64,000 bases of DNA from Tetraselmis striata (GCA_006384855.1 VCJN01002536.1:1-64000), one strand, 5' to 3'. Shown: positions 44,782-56,265, counted from the first letter of the stretch. A program made the numbers and translations. Notes: a model not told the origin generated them from the sequence alone.

Positions 44782-46372
44782 CCGGTGTGCTGTTGTTATG
44801 CGTTCATGTCCCGCAGCACTACAAGCGTCCCGCGGGAACCATTTCATCACATCCCAGGTACCGTTTCATCAAGTTGCTTGAGCTTGGTTTCGGAGCCACC
44901 GCGCGTCGCTTCCGGTCGGCCCACCGGGACATTCCGCACCAGTGGGACACTCATTTGCATCGCCCTCTCTCGATAGGGTTGCTGCATGCCGGAAGTGGCT
45001 GGCCCGCACCGTTGGCGTCCCGCGGGAACCATTTCATCACTTCTCGGGAACCATTTCATCAAGTTGCTTGTGCTTTGTAATGGAGAAACGCTTCCGCTCC
45101 ACCCACCAGCACATGCGCACCGATGGGTCACTCATTTACACCGCCGGTGTGTTGTTGTTATGCGTTCATGTCCCTCGTGGCTTGCCCCGCAGCACTAAAG
45201 ACGTCCCGCGGGAACCATTTCATCACATCCCGGGTACCATTTCATCAAGTTGCTTGAGCTTGGTTTCGGAGCCACCGCGCGTCGCTTCCGGTCGGCCCAC
45301 CAGGACATTCCGCATCAATGGGATAGTCATTTGCATCGACTTTTGTTGATGGGGCTGCTGCATGCCGCAAGTGGCTGACCCGCACCGTTGGCGTCCCGCG
45401 GGAACCATTTCATCACTTCCCGGGAACCATTTCATCAAGTTGCTTGTGCTTTGTAATGGAGAAACGCTTCCGCTCCATGTACTACCAGCACATGCGCACC
45501 AATAGGTCAATCATTTACATCGCCGGTGTGCTGTTGTTATGCGTGCATGTCCCTCGTGGCTTGCCCGCAGCACTAAACATGCGTCCCGCGGGAACCATTT
45601 CATCATATCTCGGGTACCATTTCATCAAGTTGCTTGAGCTTGGTTTCGGAGCCACCGCGCGTCGCTTCCGGTCGGCCCACCATGACATTCCGCACCAAAT
45701 GGGACACTCATTTGCATCGCTCTCTTCCGATGGGGCTGTTGCATGCCGCAAGTGGCTGGCCCGCACCATTGGCGTCCCGCGGGAACCATTTCATCACTTC
45801 CCGGGAACCATTTCATCAAGTTGCTTGTGCTTTGTAATGGAGAAACGCTTCCGCTCCATGTACTACCAGCACATGCGCACCAATAGGTCAGTCATTTACA
45901 TCGCCGGTGTGCTGTTGTTATGCGTGCATGTCCCTCGTGGCTTGCCCGCAGCACTAAACATGCGTCCCGCGGGAACCATTTCATCATATCTCGGGTACCA
46001 TTTCATCAAGTTGCTTGAGCTTGGTTTCGGAGCCACCGGGCGTCGCTTCCGGTCGGCCCACCATGACATTCCGCACCAAATGGGACACTCATTTGCATCG
46101 CTCTCTCCCGATGGGGCTGTTGCATGCCGCAAGTGGCTGGCCCGCACCATTGGCGTCCCGCGGGAACCATTTCATCACTTCCCGGGAACCATTTCATCAA
46201 GTTGCTTGTGCTTTGTAATGGAGAATTTATCGCTTCCGCTCCACCCACCAGCACATGCGCACCAATAGGTCACTCATTTACACCGCCGGTGTGCTGTTGT
46301 TATGCGTGCATGTCGCTCGTGGCTTGCCCACAGCAATACATGCGTCCCGCGGGAACCATTTCATCACATCCC
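44782..46372. repeat. Tandem array of ~380-bp units
   Basis: Unit starts (CCGGTGTG) lie at 44782, 45144, 45523, 45904 and 46286, giving spacings of 362, 379, 381 and 382. The middle units are almost identical, and the outer ones are more diverged. Each unit contains four copies of a GGNACCATTTCATCA motif, arranged in two pairs, with CCCGCGGG palindromes at the start of each pair. Open frames inside the array come from unit length near a multiple of three and are not convincing proteins. Confidence 0.9.
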
Positions 46373-46463
46373 TTACCTTGTTTACCTTGTCTACCGTGTT
46401 AGCTTACGCCCGGGACCGGCATCTAAAACGACGATTATCTTGATGAGCTGTGAGGTCTGTCTG

Positions 46464-47740
46464 CCGTTTAAGGCCACTCCCCATGGAGTTGGTACTGGTG
46501 AGCCGGCCTCTACTGCGTGCCCAACAATCGCTTCCTATCGGTGGTACGAGCACTGCCAATACCGTTACTACATGCGCTTCTGTAGCTCTCAAGCAGATAC
46601 CGCCGTCGCCCCGCGAATTAGTGGCACCCCCTCCGTCAGTGGCATCTCCTTCCCTACTAGAACCTCAGCCAGTTGGTACTACAGCTTCGCCCTCGGGTAC
46701 GGGTACGGGTGCTGCCTCCGATGATCAACCCACGACGACCATGGTTGTCCAACGCCAACTCAGCCGTGCGATTCGCGTGCGTGATTTCGTGGCCCCCGCA
46801 CTTGGCTTCCAGCGTATGGGTGCCGCGGCCTCGCGCCTTGATCCTTGCGCTTGTGCAACGCGTGCGGGCCGGGCTCCCTTACTTACTATCGCTTTAATTT
46901 CCAGTCGGATCACGAGTCAGTCCGCAATATTCCCCATGCTGCTTATTCGGCCGCCGCTGCGCGTATGCTGGGTCTTCGCCCGCGCGGGGGTTCCGCGCTT
47001 GTCACTTGTTCTGGCCCCATGTGTGGGATTGACCCCTTATGGCTTCGCTCTACGGATGGCTCGAACCGGAATGCCACGGATTTCGTCGTGGATCATCTGC
47101 CCATCTGCCCCGTTGCGAACTACAAGCACCGCATGCTGCATACCGCTTTGAAAAATCTGTGGGCTTTCGTGGCGATCGAAGCGGGGTCGGTGCTCGACCG
47201 GGACCGCTCGGGAGTCGGCGACTTGACCCTTGAGACGAGTGGGATGCGCCCAGCAGACCGCTCGCGGCCGTCAGACTTGACGCTGGCGGGGTGGGGGGCC
47301 CGGCGTGCGATTACATGATCGATTAACGGTGGGTCTACATCTTCGCGGTGTTACTTGTTGTGCGCAACTTCCCCGGCGGTCCTTCCGCCCCGACTTCATG
47401 CTTCCTTGCTTCGTGGTCAGTCCGTCCAGGCTCTTCGGAACTTTGTTGCCAGGCAACCCGATGAGTTCTGCCATCACCTGTCGCGCACGCGGCGGGGGTT
47501 GTTGCAGGGAGTCTCTGCTTGCGTGCATGGTACCTTGGGCGGCATTCTCTCTGCCGGAGTGCAGACGGCCAAGTCTGATGCGTTTGCCCGTGCTCATTCC
47601 GCACCCTTTAACTTGCGGTGCTGTGTTCACCTCGCAACTGTTGTAGTGGACGTTTTCTATTACCTATTCGGGTGGTTTCCTGATCGCCTTTTGCAGCTAG
47701 CTCATGTAAATATTAACAGTATTACCCCAGCAGACTTCTG
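46464..47740 (+). pseudogene. Second RT element, 3' part
   Basis: Continuation of the element at 37999-41358. 46845-47318 encodes FNFQSDHESVRNIPHAAYSA, NATDFVVDHLPICPVANYKH, RMLHTALKNLWAFVAIEAGS and RPSDLTLAGWGARRA, followed after a frame change by DVRWVYIFAVLL-like sequence. The KH...LH...VAIEAG...RPSDLTL...IDVR pattern fits a C-terminal nuclease-like domain. The end encodes SDAFARAHSAPFNL...YYLFGWF and DRLLQLAHV, also found at 22735-22875 (-). Stops and frameshifts (for example TGA near 47318) disable it. Confidence 0.6.
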
Positions 47741-47961
47741 ACAGGTGTCCCACTGAACCTCAAGGGCCACACATAGGTCGCCACATATTGGAACCTGATC
47801 AGGAAGGACGAGAAATGGTCGTGGAGCATGCCCCTGCAGATGGGAATACAATAGGACAATTCCCAACTTGTGTTTTAAACAATATTACGATCCCTCAGTA
47901 TTCTCTGTCCCAACAGCAAGCTAGTAATTGTCCGAAATTCTACGGAGGCAGTCGCGGCTGA

Positions 47962-50900
47962 ATGAGGGCAAAGGCAGCGACTCGCGGCACGGCCGCCCCC
48001 AAGACCGCTCGGCCTCGCGAGCCTGGCGCGTCAGCCAAGAATGAGCCTGGCGCGTCAGCCCTCCCGCGCCTACCGCGCCCGCCTGCCACCAGGACCGCTG
48101 CACTGCATGCTGAGCTCCTCCTACGACGGAGGTATGCTCGGCTGGGATCACGTACTCGCCGGGCGCGCCCGTTGCGGGTTGCTGCGCACGATATAGAGGG
48201 GCAGGCAGTGGTGGTGGTGGGGCTGGGCGTCAGCGGGCGCGCCGCGGTCGAGCTGGCGGCGGACTGCGGCGCGGCTGTGGTGGCTACGGACAGCGACCTC
48301 GCCGCACTGGACGGACACCGGGCCTGGCAGGCCGCCATGGAGGAAGCGGGCGTGCTCTTCGAGCTGGGCGCACATCAGCCCGCGACGCTACGCGGCGCTG
48401 CGCAACTCGTGTGGCTGCCACCTCCTCCCCGCGACCATCCCACTGTCCGCCATTATTTCCAAAGTAAATATAAGCATTCGCACAGTCGCTATAATTATTG
48501 TGATTGGGCAGATGTGCGGTGGCCTGCAAGGGCAGTATCAGCAGGAGTCCGGCCTTCATCTCATCCTGATTGCCCATGCATTTCACTCCTGTCTGCTCAT
48601 GGCTGCTTTGTCAGCTCGCGACCCACTCGCTCCCCTACTGTTCCTGCGCACAACCGCACACATACTCACACACTCTCTATTGCACACAACCAGGTACTAT
48701 CGCCCGGCGTGCCGTACCGCCGCGTCATACACGAGCTAGCGGGCGCGGACGTGCTGGTGCACTCGGAGCTGGGGTTCGCCTGGCAGGCCCTGCCGGCTAC
48801 GGTGCCGGCAGTGGCGGTGACGGGCACCAACGGGAAATCCACAGTCACCAGCTTTGTCGGGCAGCTGTTGGTGGCGGCGGGCATGGGGGCCTGGGTGGGG
48901 GGCAACTTTGGGGTGCCTCTGTCGGAGCTGGCACTGGCGCAGCGGCGAGGTCCGCCCCCCTCCCCCGCGGGTCCCTCGCTCGCTTCGCAGCATGGCCCTT
49001 CCATCTGTTTGTATGTTGGTTGATCCCTGTGCATTTGGCCGGGTGCCCAGGGGAGCAAAGCGCGGCGCAGGTGGCAGTGCTGGAGCTGTCAAGCTACCAG
49101 CTGGAGGTGCCCAGCGGCTTCCGGCCCGACGCCGCGGCGCTGCTCAACCTCACCCCCGACCACCTGGAGCGCCACCGCACCATGGAGGCCTACGCAGCTG
49201 CCAAGTGCAGCGTGTTCAGGCACATGACCCCCGGTGCTGCGGCGCTGCTGCCGGCAGGTACGCCACAGAGGGCGGGTGCGGTGGGCGGGCGCCAGGTGGG
49301 GGCCTGGGGAGCCGTTGCGCGGCCAGGCCCGAGGGCTTCCTGGACCCTAGGGGGTTCGAGCAGCTGCCCTGACTGCCAGCAGTTTGAACTTGGTGCTGAC
49401 GCTGCAGGCGACGAGCTCTGCCATCGGCAGGCAATGAAGGCCAATGATGCGCTGGCATACGCTGAGATAGGTCAGGTTCCCTCCCGCATTCTCTTCCTCA
49501 TCGCCCGCATTCAAACATTGATACGCATTAGAAATGTACATTAGAAATGTATATTAGATATTACAAAGGTATTAGATATTATATATTAGAAACGTACATT
49601 AACATCCTACTTCAGGTCACAGATTATTGAACATTCTGAAAGACTACAGGTACTTGAGAATGTGTTTTCCGCTACCATGCGCCGCGCATCCATTGCGGCA
49701 GGTCCATGATTGGCGAGTTCCATGGTGAAGGAGAGCAAATCCGCATACTAAACAAGCTGCTTGAATGTTGTATGGCGAGAGGCCTGCGCACGTATTTGTA
49801 CCTGGGTGCCTTTATTTTGTGGCCTGTAGTATTGGGCAGTATTCGAATATGCGGTGATCATGATGAACGGACATCAACACATAATATCATTATTATGTTC
49901 ACTAGAACATGTATCTCATATGATAAGAAAGACCAACATTCGTCGTGTGGCTGCCTCCAATGCGCTGCTGATTGCGTTGCAGGCCGGGTGCCGGGGGTTG
50001 CGGTGTACGGGATGGATGCGGTTGTGCAGCTCCCGGGCGTGGAGGAGCTGCACCTCGACCTGCGCCCGCTGCGCTGCCCGGGGGCGCACAACCGGGTCAA
50101 CGCGGCCGTGGCGGCGGCGCTCGTGGCGGCGCTGCGCCTGCCTGGCGTCGGCGCGGCGGAGCTGCAAGCGGGGCTGGGCGCGCTGGTGGGGCTGCCGCAC
50201 CGCATGCAGGTGGTGGGCTCCCTGCGCGGCGTGACCTGGATCAACGACTCCAAGGTGCGAGCCATGTAGGCAACCAGGGCCCGCATCCCCAAGGCTGAAA
50301 GGTCCGAATATGAACGATTGCCATCTTTCCATTCCCTGATGTCAATATCGCGATGAAAAAGAAATATTTGCCGATGTTTATTGCCGACATCGTTACATAC
50401 AGCAGGCCACAAAGTCTCTGCAAGTTTTTTTTATGGGTGTGGTTTCCATTCCCCGATGTCAATATCGCGACGAAAAAGAAATATTCGATGGTTATTGCCG
50501 ACATCGTTACATACAGCAGGCCACAAAGTCTCTGCAAGTTTTTTTATGGGTGTGGTTTCCATTCCCCGATGTCAATATCGCGACGAAAAAGAAATATTCG
50601 ATGGTTATTGCCGACATCGTTACATACAGCAGGCCACAAAGTCTCTGCAAGTTTTTTTATGGGTGTGGTTTCCATTCCCCGATGTCAATATCGCGACGAA
50701 AAAGAAAGATTCGATGTTTATTGCCGACATCGTTACACACAGCAGGCCACAAAGTCTCTGCAAGTTTTTTATGGGTGTGATTTCGCTTGGGTCGCGTCTG
50801 GTCGATAAACCCACGCAAAACCTATGCCGTCGCGGTCATTGCGGGGAACTCGTGAAGGGGTGTGCCCATGGTGTGCTAGAGTCAATGCGATGCTGTGCGG

Positions 50901-53900
50901 TGCGCGCGACATCTCTGCCATGTGGCAGTATCAGTGAAATATTTGCTGGAAACGGGGCTATTGTGCCCGGTTTGATCGCACCGCACGCCGGCATGTGAAC
51001 ACAAAGAACCATGTTATTCTCGCATGGTCGTCGAGATACATGTGTTAGCCACGGACCTACCCCATGCTGCTCGGCGCATGGTCTAGTGTCCATGGTCAGC
51101 TAGTGAGCTGCATGCGATATTCGCAAACTTGATTTTTCGCCCTGCGAAGAGCATTGATCTTGCAATCACGCGGAAATTCACAACATTTCGCTGTTTTATC
51201 AGAGGTATAGGTACATCGAATAGCGGGCTGGAAAGCTCGTGAGCAGCGCTGTCTAAATAAGTCACTGACCCCTGAAGCCGATAAAACGGCGTAACTTTAT
51301 CGCCCATCACAGACCCCCGCCCCTCTACTTTGGTATGCTGCCCAGACAACTCATTGTGGGTGGGGGCGCATGATGCTGGGAGAATTGTAACATGCCACTC
51401 CATGCAAGCTCTCAGGCGCGAGGACCCCTTAAATGGGTTTCCAGTCGCGTCAACGACCCTGTCGTCATTTCAGCCCCTCCCCTTCGATCATGAGTGAAAT
51501 GTGTTAAAAACATGCGCCCGGACTTGTGCACTAGACGTGAAAGTGTTGTTGGGGGCAAGGCCGCGTTTAGCCCACATTGTGGGTGGTATAAGCATATGCT
51601 CCTATGGAATCGAGAGCACTTGATCTTAACTGCTTGAACCTAGCAAGGCGCAGCCAGCGGCGCTTATCTTGCAGCTTGGAGATTTGTGGAGCATCGTCCG
51701 CATTATTGGCACTCTGTCATGGAAATATGCCCATGCATTGCAACGGTAGCATGCATTGATTGGGCTCAAACTTGCGCGTCATACATCCCTGCATATGACC
51801 ACCCCTCACCGGGAGCGCGCGTGCGAATGCGACGGACAGTAGCTACACCCCCAACATGTTGCTCCCCTGTGTGTTGAACGTGTTCTGGTGGTTCTAGCCT
51901 TGTGCCAAACAACGTCATTGCCGCATAATATTTTTACAAGTCCGATAATCGGGCGAAACGGCTACCTCTTTGGCATACATGCTTGGCTTGCATGCACTGA
52001 AACGCGAGGCTCCATTGCCCCGTAGCCCCATGGCTTGGGCATCATGGCGAGGATGCGCTCAGATTTCTATGTGCAAAGCCCTTTTGCGGACAGGTGTATC
52101 TCGACGATCCTGATGACGCAGCATGCATGCCGATGAATTGTATAAGTGTTGCGTACCTGTAGGTAGTGGCGCGTGATAGAATAGCCCATTAGTAGAGCAG
52201 AACTGCCGCGCCACCTGCTCGGCGCCCTTGCAGCCGGCCGACGACAGCGCAGTGGCCGTCCGACAGACAACGCCCGGCGTCCGACAGAAACCGATTACCG
52301 CGCCCGGCGCCCGTCCGCCGATTGGCCGCCCGACCACCCACCCGCCCGTCTGCCCATATCCGTTGCCCGACCTGCCGACCTACCCACGGAACGGCCCACT
52401 GACCGCCCGTGGCCACGTGAGGAAAAATCAAGCAAGCCGCTCGTCCGCCACAGACATGTTGTGTTTACTAATATGCTGTTGCACTGCGACCCGTTCAAGA
52501 GGGAGGTGTTGGGGAAAAATCGTGTGCATAACACATTGGGACAAGTAACGTCTCCCAATGGCAAATTGAATAGTAGGATATATTGATATACAGGTGAAGT
52601 TGATGGTTTAATTTGTGTAGTGTGTCCAGTCATGTATTTAATTGCCAATGTAGTCACAGACTTTTGACTTACAGCAGAGTACACATTGCTTGACATACCA
52701 CAGCACATAGACTAATTCGCCACAAAGTTATGGAACGTTTCTTTGACACCATCTAGCGACACCCCGATTGTGGGAATTGAAATGGGTGTTTAGACGAGTG
52801 TGTCGACTGGTGTTGACCCCCTGTATATTTGTACGCATTACGGCGATTCTTATGCTTCCGTCGATAATCCACCTAATCACCGATTCACGTTACCAATCCG
52901 CAGCCTAACTAATTTTCACCGGACCGACCGGACCGTCTGGCAGGTGCATCTGATCATGACAGTATGTTAATTGTTGACGCGGGCCGGTCCTTACATCTGG
53001 CCATCATATCATGTTCTCAGTGTGGTCCCCAAGCCCCGGGCCGTAACCACACACAGTCCACCGGTGGTGCATTATTGTGCGTCTAAACGTGTGCTTGACC
53101 ATACAACCCTCGGATTCTCGTAGCCAGCCTAACCACCCGCATCAGAAGTGGCTAGCGACAGTGGTTGCACCTAAAAGGACACTTTACACGCATCCCGCCA
53201 CGGAGTTCTGCGTCTTCTTCTGCGAATGGGTTCGACTTGGAGCTCTCATTTATGATACTGCATATGTACATGCGACGCGATAGGGCTGGAGCTGCTTACC
53301 CAACTGGAGTGCGGTGATGCCCTCTAACCACCTACACCTCCATGCAGGGTTCCTCTCTCTCTCCCTCCCTCCCTCCCTCTCTCTCCCTCCCTCTCTCTAT
53401 GCAGCATGCTGTTCTGTGGAAGCCCGTCTCGGTTTGCCAGCAACATCGCTGATGCGGCTCCTGAAGTCATGAAATTCGCATCACCAGAGACTAAGCAAGC
53501 AAGACAAGTGTGCCCGAAAGGGGGGAAGGGGGGGGGGGGGGTGCTGAGCTTGTACCAGCTTGATGGGCTTGTCGACGGCGCATGGACGGCATCCTCCAGC
53601 ACGGGCGACGGTGCACCCAACATTGCCCCCCCCCCCCCCCCCCCCCCCGCCCCTCTCGCGCACAACAGGCCACCAACGTTGATGCGGCGTTTGTGGGCAT
53701 CAACAGCCTGGAGCAGCCGGCGGTTGTGCTGCTTGGCGGGCAGGGCAAGCGCCTGGAGGGAGGAGCGCTGGGGTTTGCCCGCATTGCGGCGGCGCTGGCG
53801 TGCCACAGGGCGGTGGTGGCCTTCGGGCGTGACGGGGCGGAGATCGCGGAGGAGCTGCTGGCGGCGGGGTTGACGTGCAGCATTGCGGAGGGGCTGGAGG

Positions 53901-54160
53901 GCGCGGTGGAGCTGGGCATGAGGCTGGCTCAACCTGGTACGCGGCTGCCATGGGGCTGGGTGGGGGTGGGGGGGTACGTAGGGGTAATGTATTGCATGTG
54001 TGCTGACATGCGGCGCGCCGGGCAACGTGTCATGCCAGGGGACGCGCTGCTGCTGAGCCCCGGCTGCGCCAGCTTTGACGGCTTCCGCAGCTTTGAGCAC
54101 AGGGGCGACGCCTTTGTGGGTCTGCTGGAGGCCAGGGGCGGCTCGCGGGTGAGCGCGTAA
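47962..54160 (+). CDS. MURD: MurD: UDP-N-acetylmuramoyl-L-alanine:D-glutamate ligase, probably plastid-targeted, seven exons
   Basis: Exons 47962-48408, 48694-48949, 49051-49257, 49408-49470, 49983-50254, 53669-53936 and 54039-54160 join in frame to 544 residues, all with GT-AG borders. Residues 1-75 are Arg/Ala/Ser/Pro-rich with few acids, like a plastid transit peptide. The N-domain follows (VVVVGLGVSGRAAVEL, LSPGVP). The ATPase domain has GTNGKST at 193-199, LELSSYQLE, LNLTPDHLERH and GAHNRVNAA. The C-domain has INDSKATNVDA, spanning the exon 5/6 join, LLGGQGK and LLSPGCASFDGFRSFEHRGD. These are specific for MurD among Mur ligases. The enzyme adds D-glutamate to UDP-MurNAc-L-alanine using ATP, the second amino-acid step of peptidoglycan stem synthesis. 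In algae and plants with Mur genes it acts in the plastid. Introns and high GC rule out bacterial contamination. The 3.4-kb intron 5 is unusual beside the 100-510-bp others. Confidence 0.95.
50327..50783 (+). repeat. 113-bp tandem repeat in MurD intron 5
   Basis: Four copies, with ATTCCCNGATGTCAATATCG at 50331, 50448, 50561 and 50674. The two central units are nearly identical, and the outer ones differ slightly. Each unit has a T-rich run (TTTTTTTATGGG) and ACATCGTTACA. Not coding, although unit frames stay open. Confidence 0.9.
50784..53624. other. Remainder of MurD intron 5
   Basis: No nested gene is supported. Features seen: a (CT)n/(CCCT)n microsatellite at 53348-53400, a G run at 53524-53540 and a poly(C) run at about 53625-53648 that ends 20 bases before the exon 6 acceptor and may act as its pyrimidine tract. 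Short frames on both strands lack motifs. Confidence 0.5.
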
Positions 54161-54293
54161 AACCCGAGTGAAACAGCAGACGGGCCGCTGCGGGGTCGAC
54201 TTTGCCAGAGCTTACTTACTGCTGCGGCAGCGACCGAGGCGGCCGCAGCTTTGGGCCGCTCTCCAAGCTGCTCTCGTGACGTCACCGGGGCGT

Positions 54294-54490
54294 TCTAGCC
54301 GCGTGATGCGCCGCGTTTGGATGGCGTCCCCTCGATACTGCTACACAGCCGGCGGGGCATGAGTCCGACGTGGACGCACGCGATGCACCTATTCTGCTCC
54401 CTTGCAAGACGCCAGGCCGGGCGGGAGCGGGGGGGCGCATTGGGAGCCAGCAAGATTGTCGGAGTGTTTGCATCGCAGGACTTTACTGCG
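54294..54490. repeat. Dispersed repeat, copy 1, just downstream of MurD
   Basis: Diverged match to 59393-59580: TGATGCG-C-CGT-TGGA, GCGTCC-CTCGATACTGC, GAC-TG-ACG and GGGGGCGCATT. No protein sense. Confidence 0.55.
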
Positions 54491-54591
54491 CCGGCGGTCA
54501 TTGCTCCAACCTGGGCTGCTGCCGGGAGCGCTTGCTAGACTCACCCCCTCAGGCCAAGCCTCGGTTCAGTGACATAGCGAATAACGGCTTT

Positions 54592-54718
54592 CACAGGACG
54601 ACATGCAACGGGCCTAGCCGACCCTATGCAGGTTCACGAAGTCGGGGGAATACACAGCTTACCTGCGGCAAGCCCAGCGAGGATGAAGTTGTAACAACAT
54701 TTCAAATTTCAAATTGCG
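54592..54718 (+). repeat. SINE-like repeat family 2, copy 1
   Basis: Shares GGCTTTC/GGGCTGC-ACATGC, GGC-GACCCTATGCAGGTTCA-G and a 3' TGTAACANNATTTCAAATTTCAA tail with 55866-55998. The tail repeat and GGTTCA (B-box-like) core suggest a short retroposon. No A box is evident. Confidence 0.45.
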
Positions 54719-55865
54719 CGGAGTCGGCTCCTGTGCTGTGGAGTCAGCCCCGGCTGCTGCCCCCTTCCCCTTCTGTACGAGTCCACGACCCTCTGCGTCG
54801 CTCACGTGCATCTGTACCTATCAAGATGATCCTTTGAACGCTCCTGCCGTCTGCTGCTACCGCAACGGAGGCAACTCCTGCTCAGGCAAGACGGGAAGAG
54901 GGTCGTACTGCCCAGCGATCCGTAGCACGGCTCCGGCAATAGCAGAATGACAGCAAGTTGCCCAAAGTGCAACGCAGCCAGTTGGTCAGCTGGTCACAGT
55001 GGCGTTTTCCCCCCATCATCATGTCAACATTTCCCCCTTTGTATATCGGGCGGAAAGAGTATATGCAGTAATCCCACTTTATCTCTCCCTTTGTAAACAT
55101 CATTGTCTTCCCTAGTCCGTTGGAATGCAGCAGATACAGAGGCAGTAAGGCGGGGGTGTGCTGGGAGGGGGAGGGGGGGGGGGGGTGTGTGGAGGGCACC
55201 GACATCTCACTGTGTGATCTCAACTCTCAAGGACATGTCCCGGACCGGTGTTGCTCGCGGTGCCAAGGACCCCATTGTTAGGACCGACTGCTGCAGAGTT
55301 GGATTGTCAGCGTGGAGCATCCGACCTTAACCCGCAGCAAGAACATCTAATGGGCCATTCCGAATGCAGGCGCAAGTCTACGCGCAGGACGGCTGTGGAG
55401 ACCGCGCTTGCCTGTGCCTCCACTACACCCAAGCCATCACTTATTTCGCTGAAACCTGAATGGGTGAAAGCGGGGTCAGGCTTTGGTTAGTTCCGGCGTC
55501 GAGTTGTCATGTGCCGCGTAGCACATCACGGGCAGCTGCGCTGGTGCTGTGATGGTGGGAATGTGGGAGCCAGATCGTTCGCCCGACATACTCGAGTCAG
55601 CGCAGCTTGGCCACAACGTCGCTGATGGCCTTAGTCCCCTTGCGCTGCCCTGCACGCGCTGCGCTTGTGGTCGTACCAAGGCTCTTGACGCCTGGGACCT
55701 GCGGAATTGGGCTTCATTTTTTCCGGAGCGCACTCTAAATCACAGGCGGGTCAATGTAGGACGCGTACGTCGGGGCAAGGCAGTCTACTTGGATGTGCTC
55801 TAGCGGTGTGTTGGCGCTGAGTGATACCAGTGTAAGAACTGGCAAGTGTTTAGTGTCTGGTCTTG
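54719..55865. other. Gene-free stretch downstream of MurD
   Basis: Short frames only. A G run sits at about 55165-55186. The 55549-55803 frame has no recognisable motif. Confidence 0.5.
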
Positions 55866-55998
55866 GCCTTTAGCGGGCTGCATGCTACGAGCTACGGCCG
55901 GCCCTATGCGGGTTCATGCAGCCGGGCCCTAGTACAGGTGGCCCGGTTTGCCCCGGAATACTAACGTTGTAACATATTTCAATTTCAATTTCAATTCA
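55866..55998 (+). repeat. SINE-like repeat family 2, copy 2
   Basis: Counterpart of 54592-54718. It has a longer tail of ATTTCAATTTCAATTTCAA and lies tail to tail with the minus-strand SINE at 56005-56265. Confidence 0.5.
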
Positions 55999-56004
55999 TT
56001 GTGT

Positions 56005-56265
56005 GGGAAAAGTAAAGTTTGCTCCGGGTCATCGGCAGAAGCCGGCCCAGCACTTGACCTCGTGTGCCAACTGCAGTTGTAGGTTTGGCATAGCCAGTAG
56101 ATCGTTGCCCCATTCGAACCCGGAGGGCTAATGCATCAACCTTGAAGTAAACCCGGGACATGGGCCTGGTCGATATCGCCCTGAAATGACTGAGCCGGGA
56201 ATCGATCCGGGGACCTCCTGAGTGGGAGACCACCGCTCTATCAAACGGACGGGCAACGAGGCATG
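56005..56265 (-). mobile_element. tRNA-derived SINE, full-length copy
   Basis: Read on the minus strand, it has an A-box-like TAGAGCGGTGG (56230-56240) and a B box GGATCGATTCC (56198-56208), about 30 bases apart, which is tRNA spacing. The flanks do not pair into an acceptor stem, so it is not a tRNA gene. The body that follows is shared with 14407-14608. The 3' end is AACTTTACTTTTCCC. RNA polymerase III transcription is expected from the boxes. Confidence 0.75.

Larger units (their letters stand above)
41392..46463. mobile_element. 5-kb TIR element inserted in the second RT element
   Basis: The ends are imperfect inverted repeats of about 90 bp (41392-41486 and about 46372-46463), sharing CAGACAGA, CAAGATAATCGTC, TTAGATGCCGGTC, GGGCGTAAGCTAACA and GGTAGACAAGGTAA. 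The interior has no convincing coding region and consists largely of tandem and degenerate repeats. Because the RT-element code stops before it and resumes after it, it appears to be one mobile unit, non-autonomous as seen here. Alternatively the ends could be a rearranged inverted duplication. Confidence 0.65.

Noticed and set aside
45444..46268. 274-codon frame over the tandem array
   Set aside because: Open only because repeat length is close to a multiple of three; sequence repeats without a protein-like core.
44782..46372. CRISPR-like array
   Set aside because: Units are about 380 bp with no short repeat/unique spacer alternation; eukaryotic context.
53324..54100. 258-codon minus-strand frame
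   Set aside because: Antisense to MurD exon 6 and running through homopolymers.
47962..54160. MurD as bacterial contamination
   Set aside because: Six introns with consistent phases and flanking algal-type repeats exclude this.
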